Assembly: GCA_937928635.1 (NCBI GenBank)
Contig: CALFWM010000024.1
Coordinates: 1-64,000 of the forward strand
Length of the DNA: 64,000 bases
From: an uncultured Sulfitobacter sp.
GTDB lineage: Bacteria > Pseudomonadota > Alphaproteobacteria > Rhodobacterales > Rhodobacteraceae
Reading direction: 5' to 3'
The translations under genes and the position numbers were made by a program. Within the stretch, counting starts at the first letter, position 1, and every line of letters starts with the position of its first letter. Below are positions 52,403 through 61,334 of the stretch, in pieces. Under the pieces are notes generated by a model. The model searched no databases and was not told the origin of the DNA. It saw only the letters and a list, made by a program, of their open reading frames with translations.

Positions 52403-53554
52403 TTGGCCGATTTCCAAACTGATGATCTGAACGCAGCCACGATTGCTGCCCATGCAGGGGGCGCTTTGGACAGCGCCAGCGGCGGGGTGGTGCCGGCGAT
52501 GCATATGGCCACGACCTTTGCCAGGGGTACGGATTATGCCCCGCTGGTGGGGGACAACACCTATCTGCGCTATCACAATGAAAACGTGCGTGTGGCTGAG
52601 ACGCTACTGTGCGCCCTGGAAAGGGCAGAGGATGCCTTGCTGTTTCCCTCTGGCATGGCAGCGGTTGCGGCAGTGTTTCGCACTGTGCCCAACGGGGCCA
52701 GCGTTGTGGTGCAAAAGCAGATCTACTGGGGCACAACCCAGTGGATCAGAGATTTCTGTGCCCGCCGTCAGATCACCTTGATCGAGGTCGAGGCGGCAGA
52801 CCTAGACGCTTTTACAGAAGCCTGTCAGACGCATCGCCCCGCATTGGCTTGGGTGGAAACCCCCTCCAACCCCTGGTTGCGGATCGTCGATATTGCCGCC
52901 TCCGCACAGGTGACAAAGGCGACCGGGGCAATCCTTGTGGTGGACAGCACCGCCGCCACCCCGGTGCTCAGCCAACCGTTGCGCCACGGGGCCGATATTG
53001 TGATGCATTCCGCGACAAAAGCCATCAACGGGCATTCGGATGTGCTGGCGGGGGCGTTGGCGACAGGTGATCCCGCCGCACCGATCTGGCAAGCGATCAA
53101 AACCGACCGCAATACCGCAGGTGCGGTTCTGGGCCCGATGGAGGCCTGGTTGCTGACCCGTGGCATGCGCACGCTGCCCCTGCGGATGGAACGGATGTCG
53201 GCCAATGCCGCCGTTCTGGCGCAGTTTCTGAACGATCATCCGTCGGTCGAACAGGTGATGTATCCGGGGCTTTCGGATCATCCGGGCCACGGGGTTGCGG
53301 CGGCCCAGATGACCGGTGGCTTTGGCAGCTTGTTGTCCTTTGTGCTGCGCGGCGGCGGGGCGGAGGCGCTGCGTGTGGCCGGGCGTCTGCGCTTGTTCCT
53401 GCGTGCCACGTCGCTGGGCGGGGTTGAAAGCCTGGTGGAGCACCGACACACGATTGAGCCCCACACCGGCATTCCCCAAGGTCTGCTGCGCCTGTCAGTG
53501 GGGATCGAGGATGTGGGTGATCTGCAGGATGATCTGGGTCAGGCACTGGGTTAG
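52403..53554 (+). CDS. PLP-dependent trans-sulfuration family enzyme
   Basis: A 383-residue Cys/Met metabolism PLP enzyme (cystathionine gamma-lyase/synthase family). Motifs: YLRYHNENVRVAETLLCALE near the N-terminus, ALLFPSGMAAV (PLP phosphate), VVDSTAATPVLSQPLRHGADIVMHSATKAINGHSD with the PLP-binding Lys in SATK, and RLSVGIEDVGDLQDDL. The start is a TTG after GAGGTG. Whether it is lyase, synthase or sulfhydrylase cannot be decided from sequence. Confidence 0.87.
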   Translation: MADFQTDDLNAATIAAHAGGALDSASGGVVPAMHMATTFARGTDYAPLVGDNTYLRYHNENVRVAETLLCALERAEDALLFPSGMAAVAAVFRTVPNGASVVVQKQIYWGTTQWIRDFCARRQITLIEVEAADLDAFTEACQTHRPALAWVETPSNPWLRIVDIAASAQVTKATGAILVVDSTAATPVLSQPLRHGADIVMHSATKAINGHSDVLAGALATGDPAAPIWQAIKTDRNTAGAVLGPMEAWLLTRGMRTLPLRMERMSANAAVLAQFLNDHPSVEQVMYPGLSDHPGHGVAAAQMTGGFGSLLSFVLRGGGAEALRVAGRLRLFLRATSLGGVESLVEHRHTIEPHTGIPQGLLRLSVGIEDVGDLQDDLGQALG

Positions 53555-53796
53555 TAGCACATCAGCCGGTTGGGAAACGTCAGCGCGCATCAGGGCGATC
53601 TGTGCCCTTGATCTGGCGTTGTGTCGTCCCATTGATCTATCATATGCGGCTATCCCGGCAAAACAGAACTGCACCATCCATCGAATCGACGTGCGAAAGG
53701 CCAGCGTGATGCACGGCATAGCTGTATTTGCGGCGATCTGGTGATTTTGAGTATATTTTTTGGACTATATCCAACATTTTTTGCTTAAGTATATCT

Positions 53797-53813
53797 GCGG
53801 CAGGGAGTGCCGC
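53797..53813 (+). other. Hairpin in 5' leader of RTX gene
   Basis: GCGGCA / TGCCGC with a 5-base loop, followed by TCGATTTTATTTTAA. It is in the leader just before the CtrA-like site and the RTX gene ATG. It could be an attenuator or a protective 5' hairpin. Confidence 0.35.
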
Positions 53814-53824
53814 TCGATTTTATT

Positions 53825-53840
53825 TTAACAGGAAATTAAC
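53825..53840 (+). promoter_or_regulatory. CtrA-like site overlapping RTX ribosome site
   Basis: TTAA-CAGGAAA-TTAAC matches the CtrA consensus TTAA-N7-TTAAC exactly and ends directly at the ATG. It also covers the AGGAAA ribosome site. At this position it would act as a repressor site, unless transcription starts further in. A chance match is possible. Confidence 0.4.
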
Positions 53841-55673
53841 ATGACAGACTTTATCGAAACCTCCGACATTTTTAGCGATGCGACGACAGTTTTCAGGATG
53901 TCGACGGGGGACACGCTGGCGGGCTCTTTGGACAGACTTGGCGACCTGGACTGGGTCTCGATCTCTCTGGAAGCCGGGCAAAATATCTTGATTACGTATA
54001 CTGGCGTGAATGAATCGTTCGGCCTTGTCGATCCGCTTTTGGGGCTGTTTGGGTCCGACAGTGTTGTCATTGAATTCAATGACGATGGCGGCGTAGGCGT
54101 TGATTCGATGATCACCTTTGAAGCAACAGCCACCGATACATTCTTCATTCAGGCTGGTGCCTTTAATGATGCGTCGGCCGGTGCCTACACGCTGACCTTT
54201 GACACGCTGCACGAAACAACGGACGCGTCGGATGATGCAATGACGCCGTTCACAATTGCGCCTGGCGAGACCTTTAACGGCACATTCGAAAGCGGCTCTG
54301 ACCTGGACCGTATCGCGATTGAGATGGTGGCAGGGGAAACCTACGTCGCCACGCTGGAAGGGTTTGGTAACACCAACCCCGGCTTGCGTCTGTTTGCCCC
54401 AAACGGCGCATTGCTTGCACAAAACGATAACTTCTTTGGGTCGTTTGATTCGCAAATCTCATTTACGGCAACGGCCTCTGGCACCTACTACCTGCAAACG
54501 ATGGCCGTCGATAATTCCTCTGGTGCCTATCAGTTGCATGTGGGCAGTTCTACTGTCGAAGGACAGGATGCGCCGACCAGCACGGCGACCCCTTATTCGA
54601 TTGATCAGGGCGGGCGGTTTTCCGGCACCTTTGAGACACAGCAGGACCGCGATATCATCGCGACAGAGGTCACCGAAGGGCAGACCTATGTGATCACAAC
54701 CACCGGCACCGATGACGCGGGCAACGGCCAATTTGTGGACTTTGATGTTTTGGATCAAAACTCTAACGGCATGGTGTTCCACACGGATTTCTTTGGCGAT
54801 ACCGGCCTTGGCGTTTATACCAGCATAACAACCGGCCCTGCATTTTTGCTAACCGAGAGCTTTACGGGGGCCGCAACCAATTACGAAGTCGCCACAATGG
54901 CGGTTACCCCAGGTGCGGCTGCCACCGCAGGTGATGACATTCGGGTTGGCCTTTCCACAGCCGACTCCATCAACCTTGGCAATGGCGACGATTATTTTGC
55001 CGGTTTTGGCGGCAATGACACGATTGTCGGCGGTGAGGGCAACGACATGATGAGTGGCGGTGTCGGTTTTGATGTCATCCGCGCGGGCAATGGCAACGAT
55101 TCACTGAATGGCGGTGCAAATGCCGATAACCTTCTGGGCCAGGGCGGTGACGATCTGTTGGTTGGTGAGGCCGGATTTGACCGTTTGTTTGGTGGCACCG
55201 GCAATGACTTTTTGGATGGCGGTGATGGGTCTGATGGCATGTTTGGCCAGCAGGGCAATGACACATTGATTGGCGGCAATGACAACGACCGTATGAACGG
55301 CGGGCCGGGCAATGACTCCATAGATGGGGGCGCTGGCAACGACCAATTGTTCGGCGGTGCCGGGTTTGACACGATTGTTGGCGGTGCTGGCGACGACGTG
55401 ATGGCGGGCAACTTTAATGCTGACCTCTTTGTCTTTTCTGACATAAACGAGTTTGGCAACGATACGATCACAGACTTTGCCGCTGAAAACCAGTTTGAGC
55501 GGATTGACCTGCGCGATGTGTTGGCGATCACCAGTTTTGAAGACCTGATGATGAACCACTTGGGCCTGAATGGTGATGATCTGGTGATCAACGTCAGTGA
55601 TGGCAGCTCAATCACCCTTCAGAACCTCAACGTGGAGGAGTTGGACGCGTCTGACTTTTTGTTCACCTTCTAG
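53841..55673 (+). CDS. RTX calcium-binding protein with PPC-like domains
   Basis: A 610-residue acidic secreted protein. Three PPC-like beta domains come first (about residues 9-115, 135-235 and 250-355; for example GDLDWVSISLEAGQNILITY and GSDLDRIAIEMVAGETYVATL). A block of about 16 RTX nonapeptides (GGxGNDxxx) lies at about residues 373-530. The C-terminus (FVFSDINEFGNDTITDF, then DASDFLFTF) is a type I secretion signal. There is no Sec signal peptide and no protease or lipase domain. No type I exporter is nearby. Possible role: surface or matrix protein. Confidence 0.85.
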   Translation: MTDFIETSDIFSDATTVFRMSTGDTLAGSLDRLGDLDWVSISLEAGQNILITYTGVNESFGLVDPLLGLFGSDSVVIEFNDDGGVGVDSMITFEATATDTFFIQAGAFNDASAGAYTLTFDTLHETTDASDDAMTPFTIAPGETFNGTFESGSDLDRIAIEMVAGETYVATLEGFGNTNPGLRLFAPNGALLAQNDNFFGSFDSQISFTATASGTYYLQTMAVDNSSGAYQLHVGSSTVEGQDAPTSTATPYSIDQGGRFSGTFETQQDRDIIATEVTEGQTYVITTTGTDDAGNGQFVDFDVLDQNSNGMVFHTDFFGDTGLGVYTSITTGPAFLLTESFTGAATNYEVATMAVTPGAAATAGDDIRVGLSTADSINLGNGDDYFAGFGGNDTIVGGEGNDMMSGGVGFDVIRAGNGNDSLNGGANADNLLGQGGDDLLVGEAGFDRLFGGTGNDFLDGGDGSDGMFGQQGNDTLIGGNDNDRMNGGPGNDSIDGGAGNDQLFGGAGFDTIVGGAGDDVMAGNFNADLFVFSDINEFGNDTITDFAAENQFERIDLRDVLAITSFEDLMMNHLGLNGDDLVINVSDGSSITLQNLNVEELDASDFLFTF

Positions 55674-55703
55674 GTCATAGTAACGTTTCAGTCGAAACCA
55701 ACC

Positions 55704-55727
55704 GTATGGGCAGCGCGCTGCCCATAC
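55704..55727. terminator. 24-bp palindrome between convergent RTX and dddP
   Basis: GTATGGGCAGCG and its exact complement form a perfect 24-bp palindrome, midway between the stops of the RTX gene and dddP. Its place suggests a bidirectional terminator, although T-runs are weak. Confidence 0.55.
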
Positions 55728-55741
55728 ATCCGCATCCGAGG

Positions 55742-57082
55742 CTATAAACCCATTAAAGCTGCATCATGGGGATAGGTGGTCAGGTTCTCAAAACCATCCT
55801 CGGTGATCAGCACCTGATCCTCCAGCTTGATTGAAAAATCACCGCCCTCGGGCTGCACCAAAACCTCAACACAGAGCACCATGCCCGCCTCAAGCGGGTA
55901 GTCATAGGCCCCCTCAACGGCCTGATCGGGGTAGGCGACCAGCGGCCATTCATCGCACAGACCCACGCCATGCATCAGGCAGCCATATTTGCCTTTCTGA
56001 TAGATCGGGTCCAGCACATGGGTGTTTGCCGTCAGTTCCGGGATCATCACGCCGGGTTTGAGCATCTGCATGTTGGTCTGGATGTGTTCGACCCCATGCT
56101 GCATGGCGTAAATCATATCGGCACGCGGTTTTTCATCGCCAATCCACCAGGTGCGCGAGATGTCGACACAGATGCCATAGCTGCCCACAAGATCGGTATC
56201 AAAGGCGATGATTTCATTGTTCTGCGTGATGCGCGGCCCGCATTCCTGAAACCACGGGTTGGTGCGCGGCCCGGAGGCCAGCAGGCGGGTTTCAATCCAC
56301 TCGCCCCCGCGTTTGATGTTCTCGGCGTGCATCACGGCCCAGATGTCATCCTCTGACGTCTGGCCAAGGGGCACATTGGCGCGGGCAAAATCCTCCATCA
56401 GATGCACGGTGGTTTCGCAGGCGTGAGAGGCACAGCGCATGGCGAGGATTTCATCGGGGCCTTTGACAGAGCGGCTTTTTTCCGTGACCTCTTCACCGTC
56501 CATGACCTCAAAACCCTGCCGCTCCAGACTGCGCAGCCCGTGCAGCATGATCTTGTCCACGGCGATGCGTCTGTTGCCCCCGCCGTGGGCGGCAATCAGG
56601 TCTTTGACCTCGCGCGCCAGCACGTCTGCCGCATCACCCACCTTGTCCCCGCGATCAAAGTAGAACAGATCCGCACCAGAGCGTTGTTCACGCACCAGGG
56701 GGTTGAATTCGCTCAGGAAAGGCGAGTTTTTATAGTCCCACATCACCATGTAGCCATCCGCACAGAGCAGCACGGCGCGGAACGGATTGTGGGTGTTCCA
56801 CAGCTGCATATTGGTGCTGTCGGTGGCATAGCGGATGTTGAGCGGGTCAAACATCAGCAAACCGCCATAGTTACGATCCACGATATGTTGTGTGAGCCGT
56901 TCCCAGCGATAACGGCGCATGTTGGCAAGATTGGGCAGCGTCAGGCCCGCAGCCTCCCATTCGCCAAAGGCCAGTTGCGTCGGGCCAATCTCCACGCGGT
57001 TGGCATCATTGGGCGAGCCATCGGGCAGGGTCGCGCCGCGGTTCGGGTCAATCTTGCGGGTGGCTGAATAATGCTGGTTCAT
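55742..57082 (-). CDS. dddP: DMSP lyase DddP
   Basis: A 446-residue member of the M24 metallopeptidase fold that cleaves dimethylsulfoniopropionate to dimethyl sulfide and acrylate. It starts MNQHYSATRKIDPNRGATL and ends TTYPHDAALMGL, as in known roseobacter DddP. All six metal ligands fall at the numbers described for Ruegeria DddP: Asp295 and Asp297 (FDTD), Asp307 (VDIS), His371 (MHGVG), Glu406 (VEVLV) and Glu421 (KLEDQ). The gene is single, tail-to-tail with the RTX gene. No transport or acrylate-use genes are adjacent. Confidence 0.95.
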   Translation of the reverse strand: MNQHYSATRKIDPNRGATLPDGSPNDANRVEIGPTQLAFGEWEAAGLTLPNLANMRRYRWERLTQHIVDRNYGGLLMFDPLNIRYATDSTNMQLWNTHNPFRAVLLCADGYMVMWDYKNSPFLSEFNPLVREQRSGADLFYFDRGDKVGDAADVLAREVKDLIAAHGGGNRRIAVDKIMLHGLRSLERQGFEVMDGEEVTEKSRSVKGPDEILAMRCASHACETTVHLMEDFARANVPLGQTSEDDIWAVMHAENIKRGGEWIETRLLASGPRTNPWFQECGPRITQNNEIIAFDTDLVGSYGICVDISRTWWIGDEKPRADMIYAMQHGVEHIQTNMQMLKPGVMIPELTANTHVLDPIYQKGKYGCLMHGVGLCDEWPLVAYPDQAVEGAYDYPLEAGMVLCVEVLVQPEGGDFSIKLEDQVLITEDGFENLTTYPHDAALMGL

Positions 57083-57192
57083 GGGCAGGCCTCGTGGTGG
57101 ATTGCATCAAGCCTTGCCCGTGAAACCTGCCTGCGCGCGCCTGATTTCGACGGCGCGTGTCGTTTTCGAAAACTTTGTGGGGGATTTGCGGG

Positions 57193-57660
57193 CTACAGCA
57201 CGGGCTTTGTGATCATCAGCCAAACGATGGCCAGAACCGCCCCAAAGGCCGGGAAACCGCAGGCAAACCAGATGCGAAACAGCCTGTGATAACGCGGCGG
57301 TAGAGGCTGGTTCGTGTTTGCGGCCTTTTGGGCAAGCTGCTGTAATTGCTTTTGAATCCAGACAACAGGCAGCCAAAAGACGCCGACAACCACATAGAGG
57401 CACAAGGACCAGAAGACCCAGCCCGAGCTGAGCGGCCATCCGCCATTGTGGGCCAGCAAGGCCCCGGTGATGGGTTGCGCCACAGCCGCTGTGGCCGTGA
57501 AAACCCAATCCGCCAGCACCACAATGCCCGCCACATGCGCAATCATCGCCGGGTTCTGGCTGCGCTGACTGATCAGCATGAAAAACGCGATGCCTGCCCC
57601 GGTGCCCAGCAACACGCAGGCCCCGATGATGTGCGCAAACAGTAGCAGGTCCTGCATCAC
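57193..57660 (-). CDS. DUF2269 membrane protein
   Basis: A 155-residue protein with four hydrophobic segments. It opens LLLFAHIIGACVLLGTGAGIAFFML and has ADWVFTATAAVAQPITGALLAHNGG, typical of DUF2269. Function unknown. Its ATG overlaps the stop of the SDR-DoxX gene, and the pair is probably co-transcribed. Confidence 0.82.
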   Translation of the reverse strand: MMQDLLLFAHIIGACVLLGTGAGIAFFMLISQRSQNPAMIAHVAGIVVLADWVFTATAAVAQPITGALLAHNGGWPLSSGWVFWSLCLYVVVGVFWLPVVWIQKQLQQLAQKAANTNQPLPPRYHRLFRIWFACGFPAFGAVLAIVWLMITKPVL

Positions 57661-58985
57661 CGGTGCTCCAGCAAGGTCGCGGTCATCAGGGCCAATACCA
57701 TGCCCGGCAGCACTTTGACAAAGGGGCCCAGCGGGTCGGCCCAGATGTCAGGGGTGAACAGCGTGCCGCCTGCAAGATAGGCGGCAGAAAGGGCAATCAT
57801 ACCAAAACAGGCGCGCCGCGCATGTTGGCGCAACAGGATGCCAACCCCAAGGAGCAGATCGAGCACACCACCACCGATCACAGCAAACAGCGCCAGCGGT
57901 GTTGCAATGCCCCGTGTGGTCAATACCTCAACCGCCACATCCGCCCGGCTCAACCCGATCAGGCCGGAAAGCAACCAGAACACCGACAGCGTGCCAATCG
58001 CCACGGGCAACAGCAGGAAAAGCCGGGCAAACCAGCAGTCCTGTAGGGTGGCGGGGTGCGCGGCAAGGGTTTGATGCAGGGAGCGGCAAGGTGTGCCGCC
58101 CGCTGCCTGCCAGGCGGCCGGATCGCCCGAAATGCCGTCGCGCAGCACAGTTAACGCGGTGCTGCGCAGGGGGGAGCGCCATCCGAGCCAGCCCAGAGCA
58201 TCCGCGATTTTTGACGTCAGCGAAAGAACAGGGGCAGGGACATTCATACGCCAGCGCCAGGCGGGCAGCCCATGCCAGTGACGCAATTTGTCGGTGAGGT
58301 CCGCTAGGGTATGCACCTGAGGTGCTGTAAGGTCGGCCAGGGTCCGGGACGCGATTTGGCCCTGCGCCGCCTGCACAACAGCACCACTGAGGTCATCAAG
58401 CGCGACGGTCTGAACCGGGGTGTCGGGAGAAACACGCAGGCCCACATATGGCACAACCGATGCCGCACGCAGCAGCGCTGTGCCCCCGTAAGCCGCTTGC
58501 CCCAGCACCAGCGTGGGGCGCAGCACAATCCAATCAAGGGCAGAGGCCATCAGCGCGTTGTCCCCGCCTGCCTTGGTTGCAAAAAATGCTGTCGAGGCAT
58601 CAGGGCTGACGCCCGCTGCGGAAATCTGGATGAAACGGGTGTTTTGATCCGGCAGCATTTCCAGAGCCGCGACCATGTTGATCAGAGCGGTTTCATGGAT
58701 CATGGCAAGCGAATCCCGTGCGCCGTCTTGCAAAGCACCGGAGGCATTCACGATCACATCCGCGCTTGCAAACACCTGCCGCCATTCCGCCGCTGAGGTG
58801 CGCGCGATGTCGCGGATATCCCATTTGGCGGGGGCGTGCACGCGTGCTGTGGCCTGCGCGTCCCGGCCAACGCCAGTGACGTCAAAGCCTGCTTGCGCAA
58901 GGGCGCGCAGGCAGGCCGACCCGATCAGACCATAGCCGCCAAGGACAATGGCCCGTCGTGGACGATCTGCCTGCGCGCCGCTCAT
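57657..58985 (-). CDS. SDR-type oxidoreductase fused to DoxX-like domain
   Basis: A 442-residue two-part protein. The N-terminal part is an atypical short-chain dehydrogenase (AIVLGGYGLIGSACLRAL NAD site, IQISAAGVSPDAS, LRPTLVLGQ; about residues 10-290). The C-terminal part has four hydrophobic segments of the DoxX-like type (about residues 310-440, for example GIATPLALFAVIGGGVLDLLLGVGILL). It overlaps by ATGA with genes on both sides. Substrate unknown. Confidence 0.82.
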   Translation of the reverse strand: MSGAQADRPRRAIVLGGYGLIGSACLRALAQAGFDVTGVGRDAQATARVHAPAKWDIRDIARTSAAEWRQVFASADVIVNASGALQDGARDSLAMIHETALINMVAALEMLPDQNTRFIQISAAGVSPDASTAFFATKAGGDNALMASALDWIVLRPTLVLGQAAYGGTALLRAASVVPYVGLRVSPDTPVQTVALDDLSGAVVQAAQGQIASRTLADLTAPQVHTLADLTDKLRHWHGLPAWRWRMNVPAPVLSLTSKIADALGWLGWRSPLRSTALTVLRDGISGDPAAWQAAGGTPCRSLHQTLAAHPATLQDCWFARLFLLLPVAIGTLSVFWLLSGLIGLSRADVAVEVLTTRGIATPLALFAVIGGGVLDLLLGVGILLRQHARRACFGMIALSAAYLAGGTLFTPDIWADPLGPFVKVLPGMVLALMTATLLEHR

Positions 58986-59410
58986 GCGCGGGTGAGGACC
59001 AGATGGGGTTGCCCATCTGATGTCTTTTGCGGGCTGTGGCCTTCGCCGTTGATCGTGGCGTTCACCTGGCGGCGGAACGCGCTGAACTGTGTGGACGTGA
59101 CCACATCAATGGCCTGATCAAAACGCAAGGTGAGCGACCAAAACCCGGCAGAGGATTGGCGCGCGGCCTTGATCACGCCGTGAAAGGGATGGCCCAGATA
59201 GCGCCCTTGCACGCGCATGCCGGGGGCCCATCCGGGCGTGGCGGCAGCGGATTGGGCCACCGCCGTGTTCCAGTCCCGTGCGCCCCATTGATGGGCGATG
59301 GTTTTGAGCGCCTGTGCATGGCTCATCGACTGGCCGCGCGCGGCCAAATCTCTTCGCAAGCGCTTTGCCTGCGCCTTAAGCACATCGCGGGAGGGAATTT
59401 GGGTTGTCAT
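58982..59410 (-). CDS. Glyoxalase-superfamily small protein
   Basis: A 142-residue protein with an N-terminal helical part (SRDVLKAQAKRLRRDLAARG, SHAQALKTIAHQWGARDWNTAVA) and a beta-rich C-terminus (GMRVQGRYLGHPFHGVIKAA, TLRFDQAIDVV, SPQKTSDGQPHLVLTRA). Similar proteins are annotated as glyoxalase-superfamily, without a tested activity. It is the first gene of the operon with the SDR-DoxX and DUF2269 genes. Confidence 0.7.
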   Translation of the reverse strand: MTTQIPSRDVLKAQAKRLRRDLAARGQSMSHAQALKTIAHQWGARDWNTAVAQSAAATPGWAPGMRVQGRYLGHPFHGVIKAARQSSAGFWSLTLRFDQAIDVVTSTQFSAFRRQVNATINGEGHSPQKTSDGQPHLVLTRA

Positions 59411-59606
59411 GTCTACACTCCTACTCTCGGTGAGGGCTGAAAGGGGTCCGCGTTGCCGATCACTCTACGAGAGATGGGGGTGTTGGAAATGTTCAGGGCT
59501 TCACCGAAATGCGGACGGCAGGGGCCTGGCCCTTGGTGTCATGACTTAGGCAAGGGGCATGTGCGGCGCAAGGGGGCACCGGTGTTGCAGGCGCAGGTGT
59601 TGCACT

Positions 59607-59629
59607 TGAGTTTATTGGAAGGGTGAAAG
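59607..59629 (+). repeat. Second copy of 23-base dispersed repeat
   Basis: An exact copy of 40077-40099, including TTTATTGGAAGGGTGAAAG. It is followed by GC-rich sequence with a GGGCGCG / CGCGCCC-like pair (59636-59662). It lies between two divergent minus/plus-free ends: after the lytic transglycosylase 3' end and before the glyoxalase-family gene start. Confidence 0.65.
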
Positions 59630-59669
59630 AGGGACGGGCGCGCGCCTGAATGACGCGCCCCGCTTGGGA

Positions 59670-60473
59670 TTAACCGTCGATTTGGGCCGCCATGATCGCA
59701 ATAGCTTTTTGATAGACGCCTGCGGCGTTCCATTGTTTGATTACTTTGAAGTTGGGCTGACCTTCCTGATAGCCTTTGCCAGGTTTCCAGCCTTTTTTGC
59801 GCAGGAAATTTGCAGTGGAGGCCAGCGCATCGGTCTGGTTATAGAGATCCACGCGGCCATCGCCCGAGGCATCCACGCCGTACTTCAACGCATTGCCGGG
59901 CAGGAACTGGGTGTGGCCAAGCTCACCGTGTTTGGCGCCTTTTGTGTTGCCGGTGATGGAGCCGCGATCCACCAGGATCAATGCACCCACCGCATGGGGG
60001 ACAAAGAACGCAGAGCGGCGGCAGTCATAGGCCAGTGTTGTGATGGCGGAGACCACAGAGGAATTGCCCATGAACCCGCCAAAGCCGGTTTCCATACCGT
60101 GAATGGCCAGCAAGACCCCGGCAGGGACGCCGTAGCTTTTTTCAAGGGATTGATAGAACCCGGCATTGCGTGATTTGAGCGCGCGGCCCTTTTTGACAAT
60201 TGTGGGCGCGCCACGAACATTCATGAATTTGTCGAGTGAATACTTGAAAGACTTTTGATTGCGATCCGCCGCAATTGTGCCCGTGGCGTATTTCGCATTG
60301 GCCAGTGCCTGCAGGCCGCGTTCGCCTACGCCAGCGCGTTTGGCCTCAGAGGCAAAGGCCTGTTTCCAAGCGCCAAAGCCGCCCGACGAATTGCCGCAGG
60401 TTGCGCCCAGCGCGGGCACGGCCAGCGCGGCAGATATGGCAAGTGAACAAAGAAGGGGTTTTAGGGACTGCAT
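59670..60473 (-). CDS. Lytic murein transglycosylase (MltB type)
   Basis: A 267-residue exported enzyme that cleaves peptidoglycan glycan strands. A signal peptide (MQSLKPLLCSLAISAALAVPALGA) precedes a SLT_2 domain: FKYSLDKFMNVRGAP, VLLAIHGMETGFGGFMGN with the catalytic Glu, GELGHTQFLPGNALKYGVD and DALASTANFLRKKGWKPGKGY. The family usually has about 300-360 residues, so this is a compact form. Confidence 0.9.
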   Translation of the reverse strand: MQSLKPLLCSLAISAALAVPALGATCGNSSGGFGAWKQAFASEAKRAGVGERGLQALANAKYATGTIAADRNQKSFKYSLDKFMNVRGAPTIVKKGRALKSRNAGFYQSLEKSYGVPAGVLLAIHGMETGFGGFMGNSSVVSAITTLAYDCRRSAFFVPHAVGALILVDRGSITGNTKGAKHGELGHTQFLPGNALKYGVDASGDGRVDLYNQTDALASTANFLRKKGWKPGKGYQEGQPNFKVIKQWNAAGVYQKAIAIMAAQIDG

Positions 60474-60558
60474 TTTGAACCTCTGACTGGTGAACTTTTT
60501 TCAAGTTTAGCCGTCTGGGTCACACATGCAATGGAAAGTGGTTAACGTCTTGTCAGGA

Positions 60559-60801
60559 TTACACCAGATAAGACAGCAGCTGAGCGGTGAGATTGCTGGC
60601 AAACTCAAGGGGCGTGTCGGTCGGGCGCTCAAGTGCTTCCCAATATAGAACAACACCACCCGCCACAAAAGCAGAAATCATCATCGGCATGATCAACAGG
60701 CTGCCACAGCCATTGCGCGACTTGCCGCGTTTGCGCTGCACCTTGGATGCATCTTTGTTGATGCGTTTGATACGTGTGGCGAAGTCAGTCTGTGGTTTCA
60801 T
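60559..60801 (-). CDS. Small membrane protein (motif family, third)
   Basis: An 80-residue protein with a basic N-terminus (MKPQTDFATRIKRINKDASK) and one membrane helix (SLLIMPMMISAFVAGGVVLYW, about residues 34-55). The N-terminal D-F-x-x-R-x-x-R-I pattern also starts the two genes upstream. It is separated from them by 140 bases. Function unknown. Confidence 0.6.
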   Translation of the reverse strand: MKPQTDFATRIKRINKDASKVQRKRGKSRNGCGSLLIMPMMISAFVAGGVVLYWEALERPTDTPLEFASNLTAQLLSYLV

Positions 60802-60941
60802 TGGTATTCTACCTAACACATCGTTTGATGACCGCCTTCTGCCTGCACAAAACGGTCGAAATGAGGCGCCCTTTGGGCAATTGCGAGATTGATGTAGGAT
60901 CAGATTGTGTCAGCCTGCCTGCCACAGTGGTGCGATTTTGA

Positions 60942-61316
60942 TCAGTTACTGAGAATCGCGCGGGCGAGACCGGGGTCTGCAATATTGCGCTTTTTCAGTT
61001 CGTTTTCGATGACGGGGTCCGTGCCGAGGGTTGCGCGGTCCTGGTCGCTCAGGTTCATTGTGATGGCTGCTTCCACGTCGAAAGAGCTGTTTGTGTCGCT
61101 TGCCAGGACATTGGCAAAAGCAAAGGCCCCAACCGCGAGGATGGACAGTGACAGCACAGGCAGGATCATCTGCCTGGGGCCAAACTCGCTGCCCTTCAGT
61201 TGATGGGGCAGCACTTCGGGCAAGGACGGTTTGGGGCGGGCCGGGCTCTGGCCGGTTGCCTCGGCTTTCAGGCGGTCCAGGCGTGCATTGAATGCATCAT
61301 TGCTTGTCATCGTCAT
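60942..61316 (-). CDS. Small membrane protein (motif family, second)
   Basis: A 124-residue protein with an N-terminal motif (NDAFNARLDRLKAEATG), a Pro-rich linker, one membrane helix (MILPVLSLSILAVGAFAFANVL, about residues 50-71) and a soluble tail (LSDQDRATLGTDPVIENELKKR). It starts 18 bases after the preceding gene's stop; a second in-frame ATG lies six bases in. Function unknown. Confidence 0.6.
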   Translation of the reverse strand: MTMTSNDAFNARLDRLKAEATGQSPARPKPSLPEVLPHQLKGSEFGPRQMILPVLSLSILAVGAFAFANVLASDTNSSFDVEAAITMNLSDQDRATLGTDPVIENELKKRNIADPGLARAILSN

Positions 61317-61334
61317 TATCCTTTTTGATCGCGC

